This document shows positions 32,698 to 42,039 of a stretch of 64,000 nt of DNA, piece by piece. The notes under the pieces were generated by a model that ran no database searches, was not told the origin of the DNA, and was given only the letters and a program-made list of their open reading frames with translations. Every line of letters begins with the position of its first letter. Positions within the stretch are counted from its first letter, which is position 1. The translations under genes and the position numbers were made by a program. The stretch comes from Papillibacter cinnamivorans DSM 12816 (lineage in GTDB: Bacteria; Bacillota; Clostridia; Oscillospirales; Oscillospiraceae), in assembly GCF_900176335.1 (NCBI RefSeq), contig NZ_FWXW01000003.1, forward strand, positions 124,001 to 188,000. Direction: 5' to 3'.

Positions 32698-33420
32698 CTA
32701 TTTCGTCATCCAGAACGTATTGGAGCCCGCAGGGATGAAACCCAGCTTTTTTTGGAGCCGGAAGGAAGCCTCGTTTCCTTCCTTCACCTGTCCGTACGGA
32801 ATCCCTCCTTCGGCCAGAACGGCGTTGGCAACCGAGGCCTGGAGCGCCGCGGCAATCCCCATCCGGCGACACTCCGGCAGGACCTCCAGAAGCCCGATGG
32901 AACCCTCCGCATGGGTACCGGCAAAACCGCAGGGCCTGTCGCCGATAAAAGCGCCGAGTATGGCCCCCTCCCGGATACGGGACCTAAGGTACGGCAGGGG
33001 CGCAAGGCTGAAGAGGCTGTAATGGGCCGCCACCCAGTCCGTATATTCCTCGGTGAGAGGACGTATCATCGCAGGGCAGTCCGGGACCTTCAGATTTTCC
33101 CGTCCCAGATAAACCACATTGGTACAGACCATGGTCCGCAGGGGACCAAAGCGCGCCTGTACGGGTTCCAGGAAAAAATCCTGATGCACCGTGACGCAGT
33201 CGGTTCCCGGAGGCAGAAGGGCAACCAGATTCCGGGCAAAGGCCGGGGAAGAGGCGCTCATCATGTAGACTTCTCCCCGACGCTCAAAAAGGAGTACCCC
33301 TTCCCCATCCGCTTCCAGTATATCCGCGCTTTTCCGGCGGAGGCACTGCAGCATGTCGGCATGGAGAAGAAAATCCCCCTCCAGAAAACACCGGGCCCGC
33401 TCTTCCGCTTTCACTTTCAT
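32698..33420 (-). CDS. GNAT-family N-acetyltransferase
   Basis: A 240-residue protein. The N-terminal ~120 residues are variable; the C-terminal part has the GNAT fold with GLLEVLPECRRMGIAAALQA (acetyl-CoA loop region) and GNEASFRLQKKLGFIPAG. The substrate cannot be predicted. It is a single gene on the minus strand. Confidence 0.8.
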   Translation of the reverse strand: MKVKAEERARCFLEGDFLLHADMLQCLRRKSADILEADGEGVLLFERRGEVYMMSASSPAFARNLVALLPPGTDCVTVHQDFFLEPVQARFGPLRTMVCTNVVYLGRENLKVPDCPAMIRPLTEEYTDWVAAHYSLFSLAPLPYLRSRIREGAILGAFIGDRPCGFAGTHAEGSIGLLEVLPECRRMGIAAALQASVANAVLAEGGIPYGQVKEGNEASFRLQKKLGFIPAGSNTFWMTK

Positions 33421-33572
33421 TCCTCCCTGTGCGCTCCGTCCGCTTCCCGCAGATGCGGCTGGAGGCGTACGCTTTTACAGTATACCACAGGTTCCGACCT
33501 TTTCTCACGAAACATTTCAGTCTTTTCGGCAGCCCGCCGTCCTTCTTTCCCCGACATACAGGAAAATATTTT

Positions 33573-33780
33573 GGCCCCCGCAGCACACGGCTGCGGGGGC
33601 CCACGAAACGATATATCTATTTTATATGTGAACCGCAGGGCAAAGGCTGCATGGAGGGTGCATACAGCAGCCTGCGGAATACCATTTTCCATCGTCCGCC
33701 GTATTCATTTTGAAAAGGGGCCCTCATGATTTTCGGCCTTCCCTTTGACAGTTTTCATTCTATCAGGAGGGAAGGCCGAA
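33573..33780. other. Gap with two large stem-loops
   Basis: GGCCCCCGCAG (33573-33583) pairs with CTGCGGGGGCC (33591-33601). TTCGGCCTTCCC (33732-33743) pairs with GGGAAGGCCGAA (33769-33780) around a 25-base loop; the latter lies just after the histidine kinase gene and may end its transcript. No gene is supported. Confidence 0.6.
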
Positions 33781-33827
33781 TGTGTTACATTTTTGTGAGC
33801 AACTTCTTAATATTTCATTACAAATTA

Positions 33828-34970
33828 TTATGAAGTATGAAACGGGCCCTCAGGCCCGGGAAGCTCCACGGTGAACTCCGTCTGTTTCCCGTTGCTGCTG
33901 GCCATGATCTTTCCATGATGAAGATCCACGATTTCCTTTGCTATGGCAAGGCCCAGGCCTGCTCCGCCCGTTCCGGAGCGGCGGGCCTCATCCAAGCGGA
34001 AAAACTTTTGAAAGATGCTGCTGAGCTTATGTTCCGGGATCTGCAGACCCTGGTTCCGGACGGAAACCCGCACCCGGTTTTCCTGCTTTTCCCCCCGGAT
34101 GACGATTTCGGAGCGGGGATCGCTGTAACTGATGGCGTTCCTCAGGAGATTGTCGAATACCCGGGCCAGCTTGTCGGCATCCCCTATCACCACGAGACCG
34201 GGCGGAATCTGAAGGGAACAGGAGAGTTCCTTCTGCTGGAACATGGGGATAAACTCATCCGCAATCTGCTCCAACAGAAAAGACAGGTCCACACGTTTTT
34301 TCTCAACGGAGATGTTTTGAAGATTATACCTCGTGATCTCAAAAAACTCGTTGATGAGATCCTCCAGGCGCTCGGCCTTGTCCAGGCAGATAGCCAGATA
34401 CTTATCCCGGGTCTCCTCTGTGAGTTCTCCCTTTTCCGACAGAAGGGTCAGGTACCCGATCACCGAGGTGAGGGGGGTCTTCAGATCGTGGGCAAGGTAT
34501 ACCATCAGGTCGTTTTTCCGCTGCTCGCTTTCCGCCGCCTCCTGCTGCCGCCTTTTGAGAGTTGTTTTGATCTCGTTGAGCTTGTCCTCCATGGGCTGAA
34601 GCTCTTCCGGCAAAGTAATGGGTTCTTCCGTCTCCTCCACAACCTTGTCCACTCCGTCGCTGATCTGGTTCAAATAGGTTGTAAACCGGCCCATGGCGAT
34701 ATAAAAGAATACGAGAATCAAAAGGATCATGCCGCCCAGCACCAGGTCGGTCTTGTTGTCCCGGATCATCACCTGGTAAGCGGCCAGAGCCTGATCATTC
34801 GTCATGCGGAGCACCTGCCGGCAAAAAACCACAAAGGCATTGGCAAAGGGCGCCTGCAGGACGCCGTCTATCACATAGTTGAGGATAAAGCTCCCCACCA
34901 AGCTGGCCGCAATGATGGCCATCACCGCGAGAAACAGCATCTTTAGCTTCAGTCGCGTAAAGTTATTCAA
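33828..34970 (-). CDS. VanS-like sensor histidine kinase
   Basis: A 380-residue membrane kinase with two membrane segments (about 11-33 and 77-96) around a short extracellular loop, a HAMP-like linker, and a kinase core: H-box YLAHDLKTPLTS, N-box DNLLRNAISYSD, then GTGGAGLGLAIAKEIVDLH. The H-box region, the QRKNDLMVYLAHDLKTPL context and the EFFEITRYNLQ stretch closely follow VanS of glycopeptide-resistance clusters. It overlaps the regulator gene by 8 bp. No vanHAX or other resistance genes are in the window, so its target is unknown. Confidence 0.87.
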   Translation of the reverse strand: MNNFTRLKLKMLFLAVMAIIAASLVGSFILNYVIDGVLQAPFANAFVVFCRQVLRMTNDQALAAYQVMIRDNKTDLVLGGMILLILVFFYIAMGRFTTYLNQISDGVDKVVEETEEPITLPEELQPMEDKLNEIKTTLKRRQQEAAESEQRKNDLMVYLAHDLKTPLTSVIGYLTLLSEKGELTEETRDKYLAICLDKAERLEDLINEFFEITRYNLQNISVEKKRVDLSFLLEQIADEFIPMFQQKELSCSLQIPPGLVVIGDADKLARVFDNLLRNAISYSDPRSEIVIRGEKQENRVRVSVRNQGLQIPEHKLSSIFQKFFRLDEARRSGTGGAGLGLAIAKEIVDLHHGKIMASSNGKQTEFTVELPGPEGPFHTS

Positions 34971-35652
34971 TCTTATACCCCACTCCCCATACCGTCTTGA
35001 TGAATCTGGGATTCCGGGAGGGTTCCCCCATCTTTTCCCGAAGTCTTCGGATGTGCACCATCACGGTGTTGTTCCGGTCCAGGTATTTTTCACCCCAGAC
35101 CCGCTCGAACAGCTGCTCGGAGCTGATGACCTGGCCGCGGTTGGAGCAGAGCAGCCACAGGATGGAAAACTCTATGGGGGTAAGGGACAAAGGCTCGTCA
35201 AAAAGTGTGCACTCGTGAGTATTGCGGTTGATCACCAGCCCGTCGAAGTCGATGACGCTCCCGCCCGTTTTTTCGTTCTCGTTATAGCGGGTATACCTGC
35301 GCAGCTGGGCCTTGACTCTCGCCACCATCTCCAGGGGATTGAAGGGCTTGGTGATATAGTCGTCCGCCCCGATGGTAAGGCCGGTGATTTTGTCGGTGGC
35401 CTCCACCTTGGCCGTGAGCATAATCACCGGGAAATTATACTCTTTTCGAATCTCCGCGCAAAGGGCAAAGCCGTTCATCTCCGGCAGCATCACGTCCAGG
35501 ATGGCAAGATCCAGGGGTGTGGTCCTGACGCACTGAAGAGCCTCCCGCGCGGTATAAAATTTATGGACGGTGTAGCCTTCGCTGAGAAGATATACCTCCA
35601 CCAGGTCGGCAATCTCCGGTTCGTCATCCACAATCAGCACCGAAAAACCCAT
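34963..35652 (-). CDS. VanR-like response regulator (OmpR family)
   Basis: A 229-residue regulator: receiver domain with VLIVDDEPEIADLVE, phospho-Asp in LAILDVMLPEMNGF and Lys in ADDYITKPFNPLE; C-terminal OmpR winged helix (LSLTPIEFSILWLLCSNRGQ, NTVMVHIRRLREKMGE, VWGVGYKIE). The start at 35652 has GGAGG upstream. It is encoded just before its VanS-like kinase. Confidence 0.9.
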   Translation of the reverse strand: MGFSVLIVDDEPEIADLVEVYLLSEGYTVHKFYTAREALQCVRTTPLDLAILDVMLPEMNGFALCAEIRKEYNFPVIMLTAKVEATDKITGLTIGADDYITKPFNPLEMVARVKAQLRRYTRYNENEKTGGSVIDFDGLVINRNTHECTLFDEPLSLTPIEFSILWLLCSNRGQVISSEQLFERVWGEKYLDRNNTVMVHIRRLREKMGEPSRNPRFIKTVWGVGYKIE

Positions 35653-35825
35653 GACTTCGTCCTCCGTCTTTTGTTTCCGGCCCCGGCGCTCTTTCGCCGT
35701 ACCCGGCGGGCGCCGCATAACCGCTTTCTATTATAATGCGCAATGAGTAAAGTCGCAAGTTCTGATAGCCAGGGCTTTCGGAATCACGATGCCGACATCC
35801 CCCCCGAAGCGCAGGAAAAAGGCCA

Positions 35826-35866
35826 AATAAAAAAGAGGCGGCCTCAAAACAGTATTTTGAGGCCGC
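35826..35866 (-). terminator. Terminator of the hydrogenase operon
   Basis: On the minus strand GGCGGCCTCAAAA pairs with TTTTGAGGCCGCC (35837-35866), then TTTTTTATTT. It directly follows hydA. Confidence 0.88.
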
Positions 35867-35892
35867 CCCGCACAACATTATTCAGAAGGTTT

Positions 35893-37641
35893 TCAGTACT
35901 GCTCCCGGGCCACATACGTCGTGTGTAGGACGTGATGGGCCTTGTGGCTTCCCGGCTTTTCCAGATAATCCTCGTAGAGCTTTTTCACGGTCTCGTTCTC
36001 GTGGCTTTTACGGAGGTTCATAGCGGCGTCCTCGCTGTACAGGGCGCCGGCCCGGAGGGCGCGGATATCCACGGAACCGCGGACATTAGCGGGCTGAATC
36101 GGCTGCCCGCCGCCGTTTACGCAGCCGCCGGGGCAGGCCATGATTTCCACAAATTCATACTGCTTTTCGCCGCTCTTGATGCTGTCCAGCAGTTTTTTAG
36201 CGTTGGATATACCCGATGCCACAGCCACGCGAACCTTGGTGCCGTTCAGATCGTATACCGCTTCCTTGACGCCGGCAGTGCCTCTTACATCTTCCAGATC
36301 CAGCTGGACCAGCGGTTTTCCCGTTACAATTTCCGCGACCGTGCGCAGAGCCGCCTCCATGACGCCGCCGGTGGCACCAAAGATGTGGGCGGCGCCGGAC
36401 GCCTCGCCGAAGGCGGGGTCAAACTGCTCATCGGGCAGATCGACAAAGCGGATGCCCGCTTTTTTGATCATCCGTCCCAGCTCACGGGTGGTAAGGGAGA
36501 CATCCACATCGGGATAGCCGGAGGCACTTTCGTCGGCACGGCCGATTTCAAATTTCTTGGCGGTGCAGGGCATGATGCTAACAACAAAGATATCCTTGGG
36601 ATCGATTCCCTGCTTTTCGGCGTAGTAGGTCTTCATGAGAGCACCGTACATCTGCTGGGGCGATTTACAGGAGGAGATGTTGGGAATGAACTCCGGATAG
36701 TAGTATTCGCAGAACTTGATCCACCCGGGGCTGCAGGAGGTGATGAGGGGAAGATTCTTGCCTTCCGCAAGACGGCCTAAAAGCTCGGTTCCCTCTTCCA
36801 TAATGGTGACGTCCGCCGCGGTATCCACGTCAAACACTTTGGCAAAGCCCAATCTGCGAAGAGCCGCGACCATGCGTCCTTCCACATTGGTCCCGATGGG
36901 AAGTCCGAACTCCTCGCCAAGGCCCGCGCGGACGGAAGGCGCGGTGGCTACCACCACATGCTTGGTGGGATCTGCCAGAGCGGCCCATACCTTGCCGGTA
37001 TCATCCTTTTCGGTGAGGGCGCCGGTGGGGCAGACGTTGATGCACTGGCCGCAGGAGATGCAGGGCACCTCACTGAGAGGCAGATCAAAGGCGCTGCCGA
37101 TATGGGTCTTGTATCCGCGGTTATTGGTCCCGATGACGCCCACGTACTGCAGGCGGGAGCAGGCGGCCACGCAGCGGCGGCAAAGGATGCACTTGGAATT
37201 GTCCCGGACCAGGTGGGGAGCGGAAGCCTCGATGTCCGGGGTGTCGTTCCCTTCAAACTCGAAGCGCACCTCCTCCATGCCCAGATCTTTTGCCAGTTTC
37301 TGCAGCTCGCAGTCCTGGCTGCGAACACAGTTGAGGCAGTCTTTCCGGTGGTTGGCCAGAATCAGCTCCAACGTCATCTTCCGGGCTTTCTGGACCTCCG
37401 GGGTATTGGTCCACACCTCCATGCCTTCGGAAACCGGGTACACGCAGGAGGCCACCAAAGTTTTCGCGCCCTTGACCTCCACCACGCAGATGCGGCAGGA
37501 ACCGATGGCGTTGAGTCCCTTCAAATAACAAAGGGAGGGGATGTCGATACCGCAGTATTTCGCGGCTTCGATAATGGTCGAACCGGCGGGCACTTCCACG
37601 CCGAGTCCGTTGATCTTCATTTTCACAGTGCTGTTTTCCAT
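35893..37641 (-). CDS. hydA: NAD-linked [FeFe] hydrogenase catalytic subunit HydA
   Basis: The 582-residue catalytic subunit of a multimeric [FeFe] hydrogenase that would couple H2 to NADH and probably ferredoxin. In order: N-terminal [2Fe-2S] domain (CGIDIPSLCYLKG..GSCRICVVEV), His-Cys [4Fe-4S] site (HRKDCLNCVRSQDCELQ), two [4Fe-4S] sites (CILCRRCVAAC, CISCGQCINVC), and the H-cluster domain with L1 TSCSPGW, L2 MPCTAKKFE and L3 ACPGGCVNGGGQP, then the small-subunit tail ending YVAREQY. All H-cluster cysteines are present. The start at 37641 follows AAGGAGAG. Maturation genes hydEFG are not in the window. Confidence 0.93.
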   Translation of the reverse strand: MENSTVKMKINGLGVEVPAGSTIIEAAKYCGIDIPSLCYLKGLNAIGSCRICVVEVKGAKTLVASCVYPVSEGMEVWTNTPEVQKARKMTLELILANHRKDCLNCVRSQDCELQKLAKDLGMEEVRFEFEGNDTPDIEASAPHLVRDNSKCILCRRCVAACSRLQYVGVIGTNNRGYKTHIGSAFDLPLSEVPCISCGQCINVCPTGALTEKDDTGKVWAALADPTKHVVVATAPSVRAGLGEEFGLPIGTNVEGRMVAALRRLGFAKVFDVDTAADVTIMEEGTELLGRLAEGKNLPLITSCSPGWIKFCEYYYPEFIPNISSCKSPQQMYGALMKTYYAEKQGIDPKDIFVVSIMPCTAKKFEIGRADESASGYPDVDVSLTTRELGRMIKKAGIRFVDLPDEQFDPAFGEASGAAHIFGATGGVMEAALRTVAEIVTGKPLVQLDLEDVRGTAGVKEAVYDLNGTKVRVAVASGISNAKKLLDSIKSGEKQYEFVEIMACPGGCVNGGGQPIQPANVRGSVDIRALRAGALYSEDAAMNLRKSHENETVKKLYEDYLEKPGSHKAHHVLHTTYVAREQY

Positions 37642-37658
37642 GTTCCTCTCTCCTTTCC

Positions 37659-39452
37659 TCACTTCTTCGAGATAGCCTTGAATTTGCACTTGGACGCGCA
37701 GACGCCGCATTTGATGCATTTGCTCTTATCAATAACGTGCGGCTTCTTGAGTTCTCCCGTAATGGCGCCCACCGGGCAGTTTCTGGCACAGAGCGTGCAT
37801 CCGGTGCACTTATTCGGATCTATCTCGTAGGTGAGGAGGCTCTTGCACACTCCGGCGGGGCATCTCTTGTCCCGCACATGGGCCACATACTCGTCCCGGA
37901 AATACCGGAGGGTGGACAGCACCGGGTTGGGCGCCGTCTGTCCCAGGCCGCACAGAGCCGTATTCTTAATGTGCACGCACAGTTCTTCCAGCCGGTCCAG
38001 GTCCTCCATCTCGCCGTTTCCGGAGGTGATCTTCTCCAGGATGTCCAGGAGCTTCCGGATGCCGAGGCGGCAGGGGGCGCACTTTCCGCAGGACTCGTCT
38101 ACGGTAAACTGGAGGAAGAACTTGGCGATATCCACCATGCAGGTGTCCTCATCCATGACGATGAGGCCGCCGGAGCCCATCATAGAGCCGATGGCGATGA
38201 GGTTGTCGTAGTCTATGGGGGTGTCGAAGTGCTGGGCGGGGATGCAGCCGCCGGAGGGTCCGCCGGTCTGGGCCGCCTTGAACTTCTTTCCATTGGGAAC
38301 GCCGCCGCCGATATCCTCCACGATCTCCCGGAGGGTTGTGCCCATGGGGATCTCCACAAGGCCGGTGTTGGTGATCTTGCCGCCCAGGGCGAACACCTTG
38401 GTGCCCTTGGACTTTTCCGTGCCGATGGCGGAGAACCACTCGGGACCGTTGAGGATGATCTGGGCCACGTTTGCAAAGGTCTCCACGTTATTGAGGATGG
38501 TGGGCTTTCCGAACAGGCCTTTCACCGCGGGGAAGGGAGGACGGGATCTGGGTTCGCCCCGGTGACCTTCGATGGAGGTCATGAGAGCGGTCTCCTCGCC
38601 GCAGACAAAAGCTCCGGCGCCCAGGCGGATGTTCAGGTCAAAGTTGAAGCCGGTTCCGAAGATGTCCTTGCCCAGCAGGCCGTATTCCTTGGCCTGTTTG
38701 ATGGCCGTGTTCAGGCGCTTGACGGCGATGGGGTATTCGGCGCGGACGTAGATGTAGCCTTCATCCGATCCGATGGCGTAACCGGCGATGATCATGGCCT
38801 CGATGACTGCATGGGGATCTCCCTCCAGAACGGAACGGTCCATAAAAGCGCCGGGGTCGCCTTCATCGGCATTGCAGCAGACGTATTTCTTCGGTCCTGG
38901 GGAAGCGGCCGCAAATTTCCACTTCATGCCGGTGGGGAAGCCCGCGCCTCCGCGGCCGCGGAGGCCGGAGCGCAGAACCACGTCGATGACGTCCGCCGGC
39001 TTCATTTCGGTTAGCGCCTTGCCCAGAGCGCGATAGCCGTCCATGGCTATGTACTCTTCAATGTTCTCGGGGTCGATGACACCGCAGTTGCGAAGAGCGA
39101 TGCGCATCTGCTTTTTGTAGAAGGGCGTATCGTTGAGGGACTTGGTAACGTCCCCCTCCACGATTTCCTTGTACAGAAGCCTCTTGACAATCCGGCCCTT
39201 GTACAGGTGCTCCTCCACGATCTCGGGGACGTCCGTCACCTTGACATGGCTGTAAAACACGCCTTCGGGATAGATTATCATATTGGGGCCTTCCTCGCAG
39301 AGGCCGAAGCAGCCCGTCCGGACCACCTTGACCTCCTTGTCCAGTCCCTTTGCCTTGATTTCCGTTTCCAGGCTCTTAATCAGATTTTCGCTCCCGCCTG
39401 CAGTACAGCCGGTGCCGCCGCAAACCAGGACATGCGATCTGGCAAGTTCCAT
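37659..39452 (-). CDS. hydB: NuoF-like hydrogenase subunit HydB
   Basis: A 597-residue flavoprotein subunit carrying FMN and NAD(H) sites. An N-terminal thioredoxin-like [2Fe-2S] domain (CGGTGCTAGG..TGCFGLCEEGP) precedes the NuoF core (RGRGGAGFPTGMKW, CNADEGDPGAFMDR, GAGAFVCGEETALM), the [4Fe-4S] site (SCGKCAPCRLG) and two C-terminal [4Fe-4S] sites (CTGCTLCARNC, CIKCGVCASKC). The ATG at 39452 has GGGAGGG 8 bases upstream. Confidence 0.93.
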   Translation of the reverse strand: MELARSHVLVCGGTGCTAGGSENLIKSLETEIKAKGLDKEVKVVRTGCFGLCEEGPNMIIYPEGVFYSHVKVTDVPEIVEEHLYKGRIVKRLLYKEIVEGDVTKSLNDTPFYKKQMRIALRNCGVIDPENIEEYIAMDGYRALGKALTEMKPADVIDVVLRSGLRGRGGAGFPTGMKWKFAAASPGPKKYVCCNADEGDPGAFMDRSVLEGDPHAVIEAMIIAGYAIGSDEGYIYVRAEYPIAVKRLNTAIKQAKEYGLLGKDIFGTGFNFDLNIRLGAGAFVCGEETALMTSIEGHRGEPRSRPPFPAVKGLFGKPTILNNVETFANVAQIILNGPEWFSAIGTEKSKGTKVFALGGKITNTGLVEIPMGTTLREIVEDIGGGVPNGKKFKAAQTGGPSGGCIPAQHFDTPIDYDNLIAIGSMMGSGGLIVMDEDTCMVDIAKFFLQFTVDESCGKCAPCRLGIRKLLDILEKITSGNGEMEDLDRLEELCVHIKNTALCGLGQTAPNPVLSTLRYFRDEYVAHVRDKRCPAGVCKSLLTYEIDPNKCTGCTLCARNCPVGAITGELKKPHVIDKSKCIKCGVCASKCKFKAISKK

Positions 39453-39467
39453 CACTCATACCCTCCC

Positions 39468-39845
39468 TTATTTCTCAGCGGCGCCGATGGTATACTCGTA
39501 TACAATCTTGCCGTTTACGATATGTTCATTCACTATGCGCCTGGCCTTTTCATCGGTGAGCTTTACATAGGTGGTTTTGCTGCCGTCGGGCATAAACACC
39601 TCGGCCATGGGCTCAAGCCTGCACATGCCGATGCATCCTACCTGGGACACCATCACGTGCTTGAGCTGGCGCTTGTTCACCTCATCCACAAAAGCATTCA
39701 TCACCGGCCGGGCTCCGGCGGCGATTCCGCAGGTGGCCATGCCTACCACGATCTTGATCTTGTCCGTATCCCTGTTTTCCTCGCGCAGATTCATGGTCTG
39801 CGCCATTTTATCCCGAATGGCAGCCAGTTCGGCTAAGGACTTCAT
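39468..39845 (-). CDS. Thioredoxin-like [2Fe-2S] ferredoxin
   Basis: A 125-residue protein with the thioredoxin-like ferredoxin pattern (VVGMATCGIAAGA, SQVGCIGMCRLEP), four cysteines in the usual spacing. It resembles the N-terminal domain of HydB. It overlaps the preceding ATPase-domain gene by ATGA-type coupling and likely passes electrons within the hydrogenase. Confidence 0.88.
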   Translation of the reverse strand: MKSLAELAAIRDKMAQTMNLREENRDTDKIKIVVGMATCGIAAGARPVMNAFVDEVNKRQLKHVMVSQVGCIGMCRLEPMAEVFMPDGSKTTYVKLTDEKARRIVNEHIVNGKIVYEYTIGAAEK

Positions 39846-40396
39846 ATATCAGCACCTCCGTATAAATCATTCATTTTTTCGCGGATATATTCCCGGGTCC
39901 AGGTCAATACCTCCGGAGTGTTCAGAGGAACGCCCCCCAGCAGTTCCCGCATGCTCCGGGTGTCTATCTCAAATCCTCTCCCGTCATGCCGCATCTGCAG
40001 CGAAAAGTCAACTCCAGGACTGCCACCGATGAGAATGGCCATGGTCTCTTCCAGTTTTCCCATGGGCTGGCGGTCGATGTGGCGGAGACGAAGCCTCGCG
40101 GTCACGGTCGTTCCTTCCCCCAGGACCGAACGAATTTCAAAATCGCCGCCGGCCGCTTCCGCAGCGTGTTTGAACAGCGGAATCCCCAGACCGACCTTTC
40201 TCGTGGTTCTTGAGGTGACGAAAGGATCGGTCACCTTTTTCACGAGCTCCTCGCTCATTCCCTTTCCGTCGTCCGTGATTTCAATGGTTATCCAGTCGGT
40301 TTTTGTATCGGAATCGACGAGAATGGAAATGTTTTTGGCGCCGGCCGTCACGGAATTCTGAGCAATGTCCAGAATGTGGAGCGACAATTCTCTCAT
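39842..40396 (-). CDS. GHKL-type ATP-binding protein in hydrogenase operon
   Basis: A 184-residue histidine-kinase-like ATPase domain without a phosphoacceptor domain: HILDIAQNSVTAGA (N-box), ITDDGKGMSEEL (G1), TSRTTRKVGLGIPLFKHAAE (G2). The C-terminal ~80 residues are unassigned. Such genes recur in clostridial hydrogenase operons; their role is not known. It may regulate or phosphorylate a partner. Confidence 0.82.
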   Translation of the reverse strand: MRELSLHILDIAQNSVTAGAKNISILVDSDTKTDWITIEITDDGKGMSEELVKKVTDPFVTSRTTRKVGLGIPLFKHAAEAAGGDFEIRSVLGEGTTVTARLRLRHIDRQPMGKLEETMAILIGGSPGVDFSLQMRHDGRGFEIDTRSMRELLGGVPLNTPEVLTWTREYIREKMNDLYGGADI

Positions 40397-40403
40397 GGGA
40401 GCC

Positions 40404-40892
40404 TCAGTATTTCGCCAGAATTTTTTCCACGTCGTCCACGGTGAGCTTGGCGTAAACGTCTTCGTTCACCATGCAGACGGGAGACAGGCCGCAGGCGCCG
40501 ATGCAGCGGGTGGCGTCCAGGGAAAACTTCCCGTCGGACGTGCACTCACCGATATCGATCCCCAGGGCTTCCTTGAATTTTTCCAGAATAGGTCCCGAGC
40601 CTCTCACATAGCAGGCGGTGCCCAGGCAGACGTTGATGGAGTACTTTCCCTTGGGGTACAAGGAAAACTGGGTGTAAAAGGTCACTACCCCGTACACCTC
40701 TTCCAGCGAAATCTTCATTTCCTCCGCGACCATCTTCTGAACCTCAATGGGAAGATAGCCATAAATCTGCTGCGCTTCCTGCAGGATCGGCATCAGGGCT
40801 CCGGGAACGTCCTTATAGTCCTGGAACACCTTTTTCAGCCGTTCTTCCTGCTCCTTTGTCCCGTGGAAGGGAACCGATGGTTGTTTGGTCAT
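40404..40892 (-). CDS. hydC: NuoE-like hydrogenase subunit HydC
   Basis: A 162-residue thioredoxin-fold [2Fe-2S] subunit: IYGYLPIEVQKMVAEEM, VYGVVTFYTQFSL, then cluster cysteines in CLGTACYVRG and CIGACGLSPVCMVN. It completes the HydABC core. Normal length. Confidence 0.92.
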   Translation of the reverse strand: MTKQPSVPFHGTKEQEERLKKVFQDYKDVPGALMPILQEAQQIYGYLPIEVQKMVAEEMKISLEEVYGVVTFYTQFSLYPKGKYSINVCLGTACYVRGSGPILEKFKEALGIDIGECTSDGKFSLDATRCIGACGLSPVCMVNEDVYAKLTVDDVEKILAKY

Positions 40893-40978
40893 ACCACTGC
40901 CTCCTCAAATTTCAAATATCTGAACTGTGAACAGGTTTCTTCATGTTTTCTGTCGCGGAATCCGGGCCTGCCGGAATC

Positions 40979-41704
40979 CTATTCGCGGCGCTTCACCTCG
41001 TTTAGCCGGTGGATAACCGCTTCCGGGGAAAATTCCGGGACGAGAAGCTTATTTCCCAAAACGGAGATATCCGTAAGACGGTGCGCATCGGAATTGCGCA
41101 GCACCAGAAACCGCCCGACGGCCGGAAAGCGGCGCTCAAGATCTTCCAGAGACGCGATTTTGGATATTTCAACGGCGGTAAATCCGGAGGAATCCGGGAT
41201 ATCACCGAGGTTAGCCAGCATGCTGAAAGAGGGCCTGTCGATATGGGCGGGAAACGCGGCGCCCTGAAAGACTTTTACCGCGGCCGAAACGGCGTCGACG
41301 CTCAGGCGGGTGGCCGTCAGCAGCAGCCTGTCTTCCTCCCCCAGAACAAGGTCGTTCCGGTCCATGAGGATCTGACGGCCGAAGATTTCGGGGCGGTTCT
41401 TCACCGGCGGAGACAGGAGTGCAATCTCCTTTTCAAAGGCGACGGCTTTTTTAGGATCGGGGAAAAGGCAGACCACGTGCACTTCCTCGGCGGTCTCCAG
41501 TTCCATGCCCGGCAGAACCATCAGGCCCTGTTCCAGGCCAACCTCGTATGCCGCCACCGCATTTTTCACCGTATTGTGATCCGTTACGGCGATGAGATCC
41601 AGCTTTAGAAGCCGGGCCAGACCCACGATGTTATTCGGCGTCATATCGTCGTCGGCGCAGGGAGAAAGGCAGGAGTGAATGTGCAGGTCGTAGGTCAGTT
41701 CCAT
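40979..41704 (-). CDS. PHP-domain phosphoesterase
   Basis: A 241-residue metal-dependent PHP domain: DLHIHSCLSPCADDDM, AVTDHNTVKNA, and later FPAHIDRPSFSM and VLRNSDAHRL, supplying the His/Asp metal ligands. It overlaps the following DRTGG gene by 10 bp. PHP proteins of this type are common in hydrogenase operons of clostridia; the substrate is unknown, perhaps a nucleotide or sugar phosphate. Confidence 0.85.
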   Translation of the reverse strand: MELTYDLHIHSCLSPCADDDMTPNNIVGLARLLKLDLIAVTDHNTVKNAVAAYEVGLEQGLMVLPGMELETAEEVHVVCLFPDPKKAVAFEKEIALLSPPVKNRPEIFGRQILMDRNDLVLGEEDRLLLTATRLSVDAVSAAVKVFQGAAFPAHIDRPSFSMLANLGDIPDSSGFTAVEISKIASLEDLERRFPAVGRFLVLRNSDAHRLTDISVLGNKLLVPEFSPEAVIHRLNEVKRRE

Positions 41705-42039
41705 TGCGCCATCGCATCCTTAAGATTACAGGCAATTTCATAGGAGGTCCCCTGCCCGGACAATATCACCACTTCCTGCGCCCCCGCTTTTTCAACGAGA
41801 GCGGGGTCCGCCTCGATCCCCTCCGGAATGAGGACGCAGGCGGCATCGGTGAGAGCCGCAACGGCGGCTACGTTCAGGTTGTTCTGCACCGTAATCCACA
41901 TGTCTCCGGAGCGGCACCTTCCCATGGCCCAGCTTAAAAGGTCGCATATGTAGCAACCCGTGATCTCTCGCCGGGCGGCCGCTTCCGGAGAAGAGAGCAC
42001 CCTGTGCCCGGCAGCCTTAGCATACTCCAAAACCGTCAT
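41695..42039 (-). CDS. DRTGG-domain protein (copy 2)
   Basis: A 114-residue single-domain DRTGG-type protein (ITGCYICDLLSWAMGRC, WITVQNNLNVAAVAALTDAA). The family is of unknown function and is found next to CBS domains or PTA enzymes as well as in hydrogenase operons. It is coupled to genes on both sides by short overlaps. A second DRTGG gene starts the operon. Confidence 0.75.
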   Translation of the reverse strand: MTVLEYAKAAGHRVLSSPEAAARREITGCYICDLLSWAMGRCRSGDMWITVQNNLNVAAVAALTDAACVLIPEGIEADPALVEKAGAQEVVILSGQGTSYEIACNLKDAMAQWN

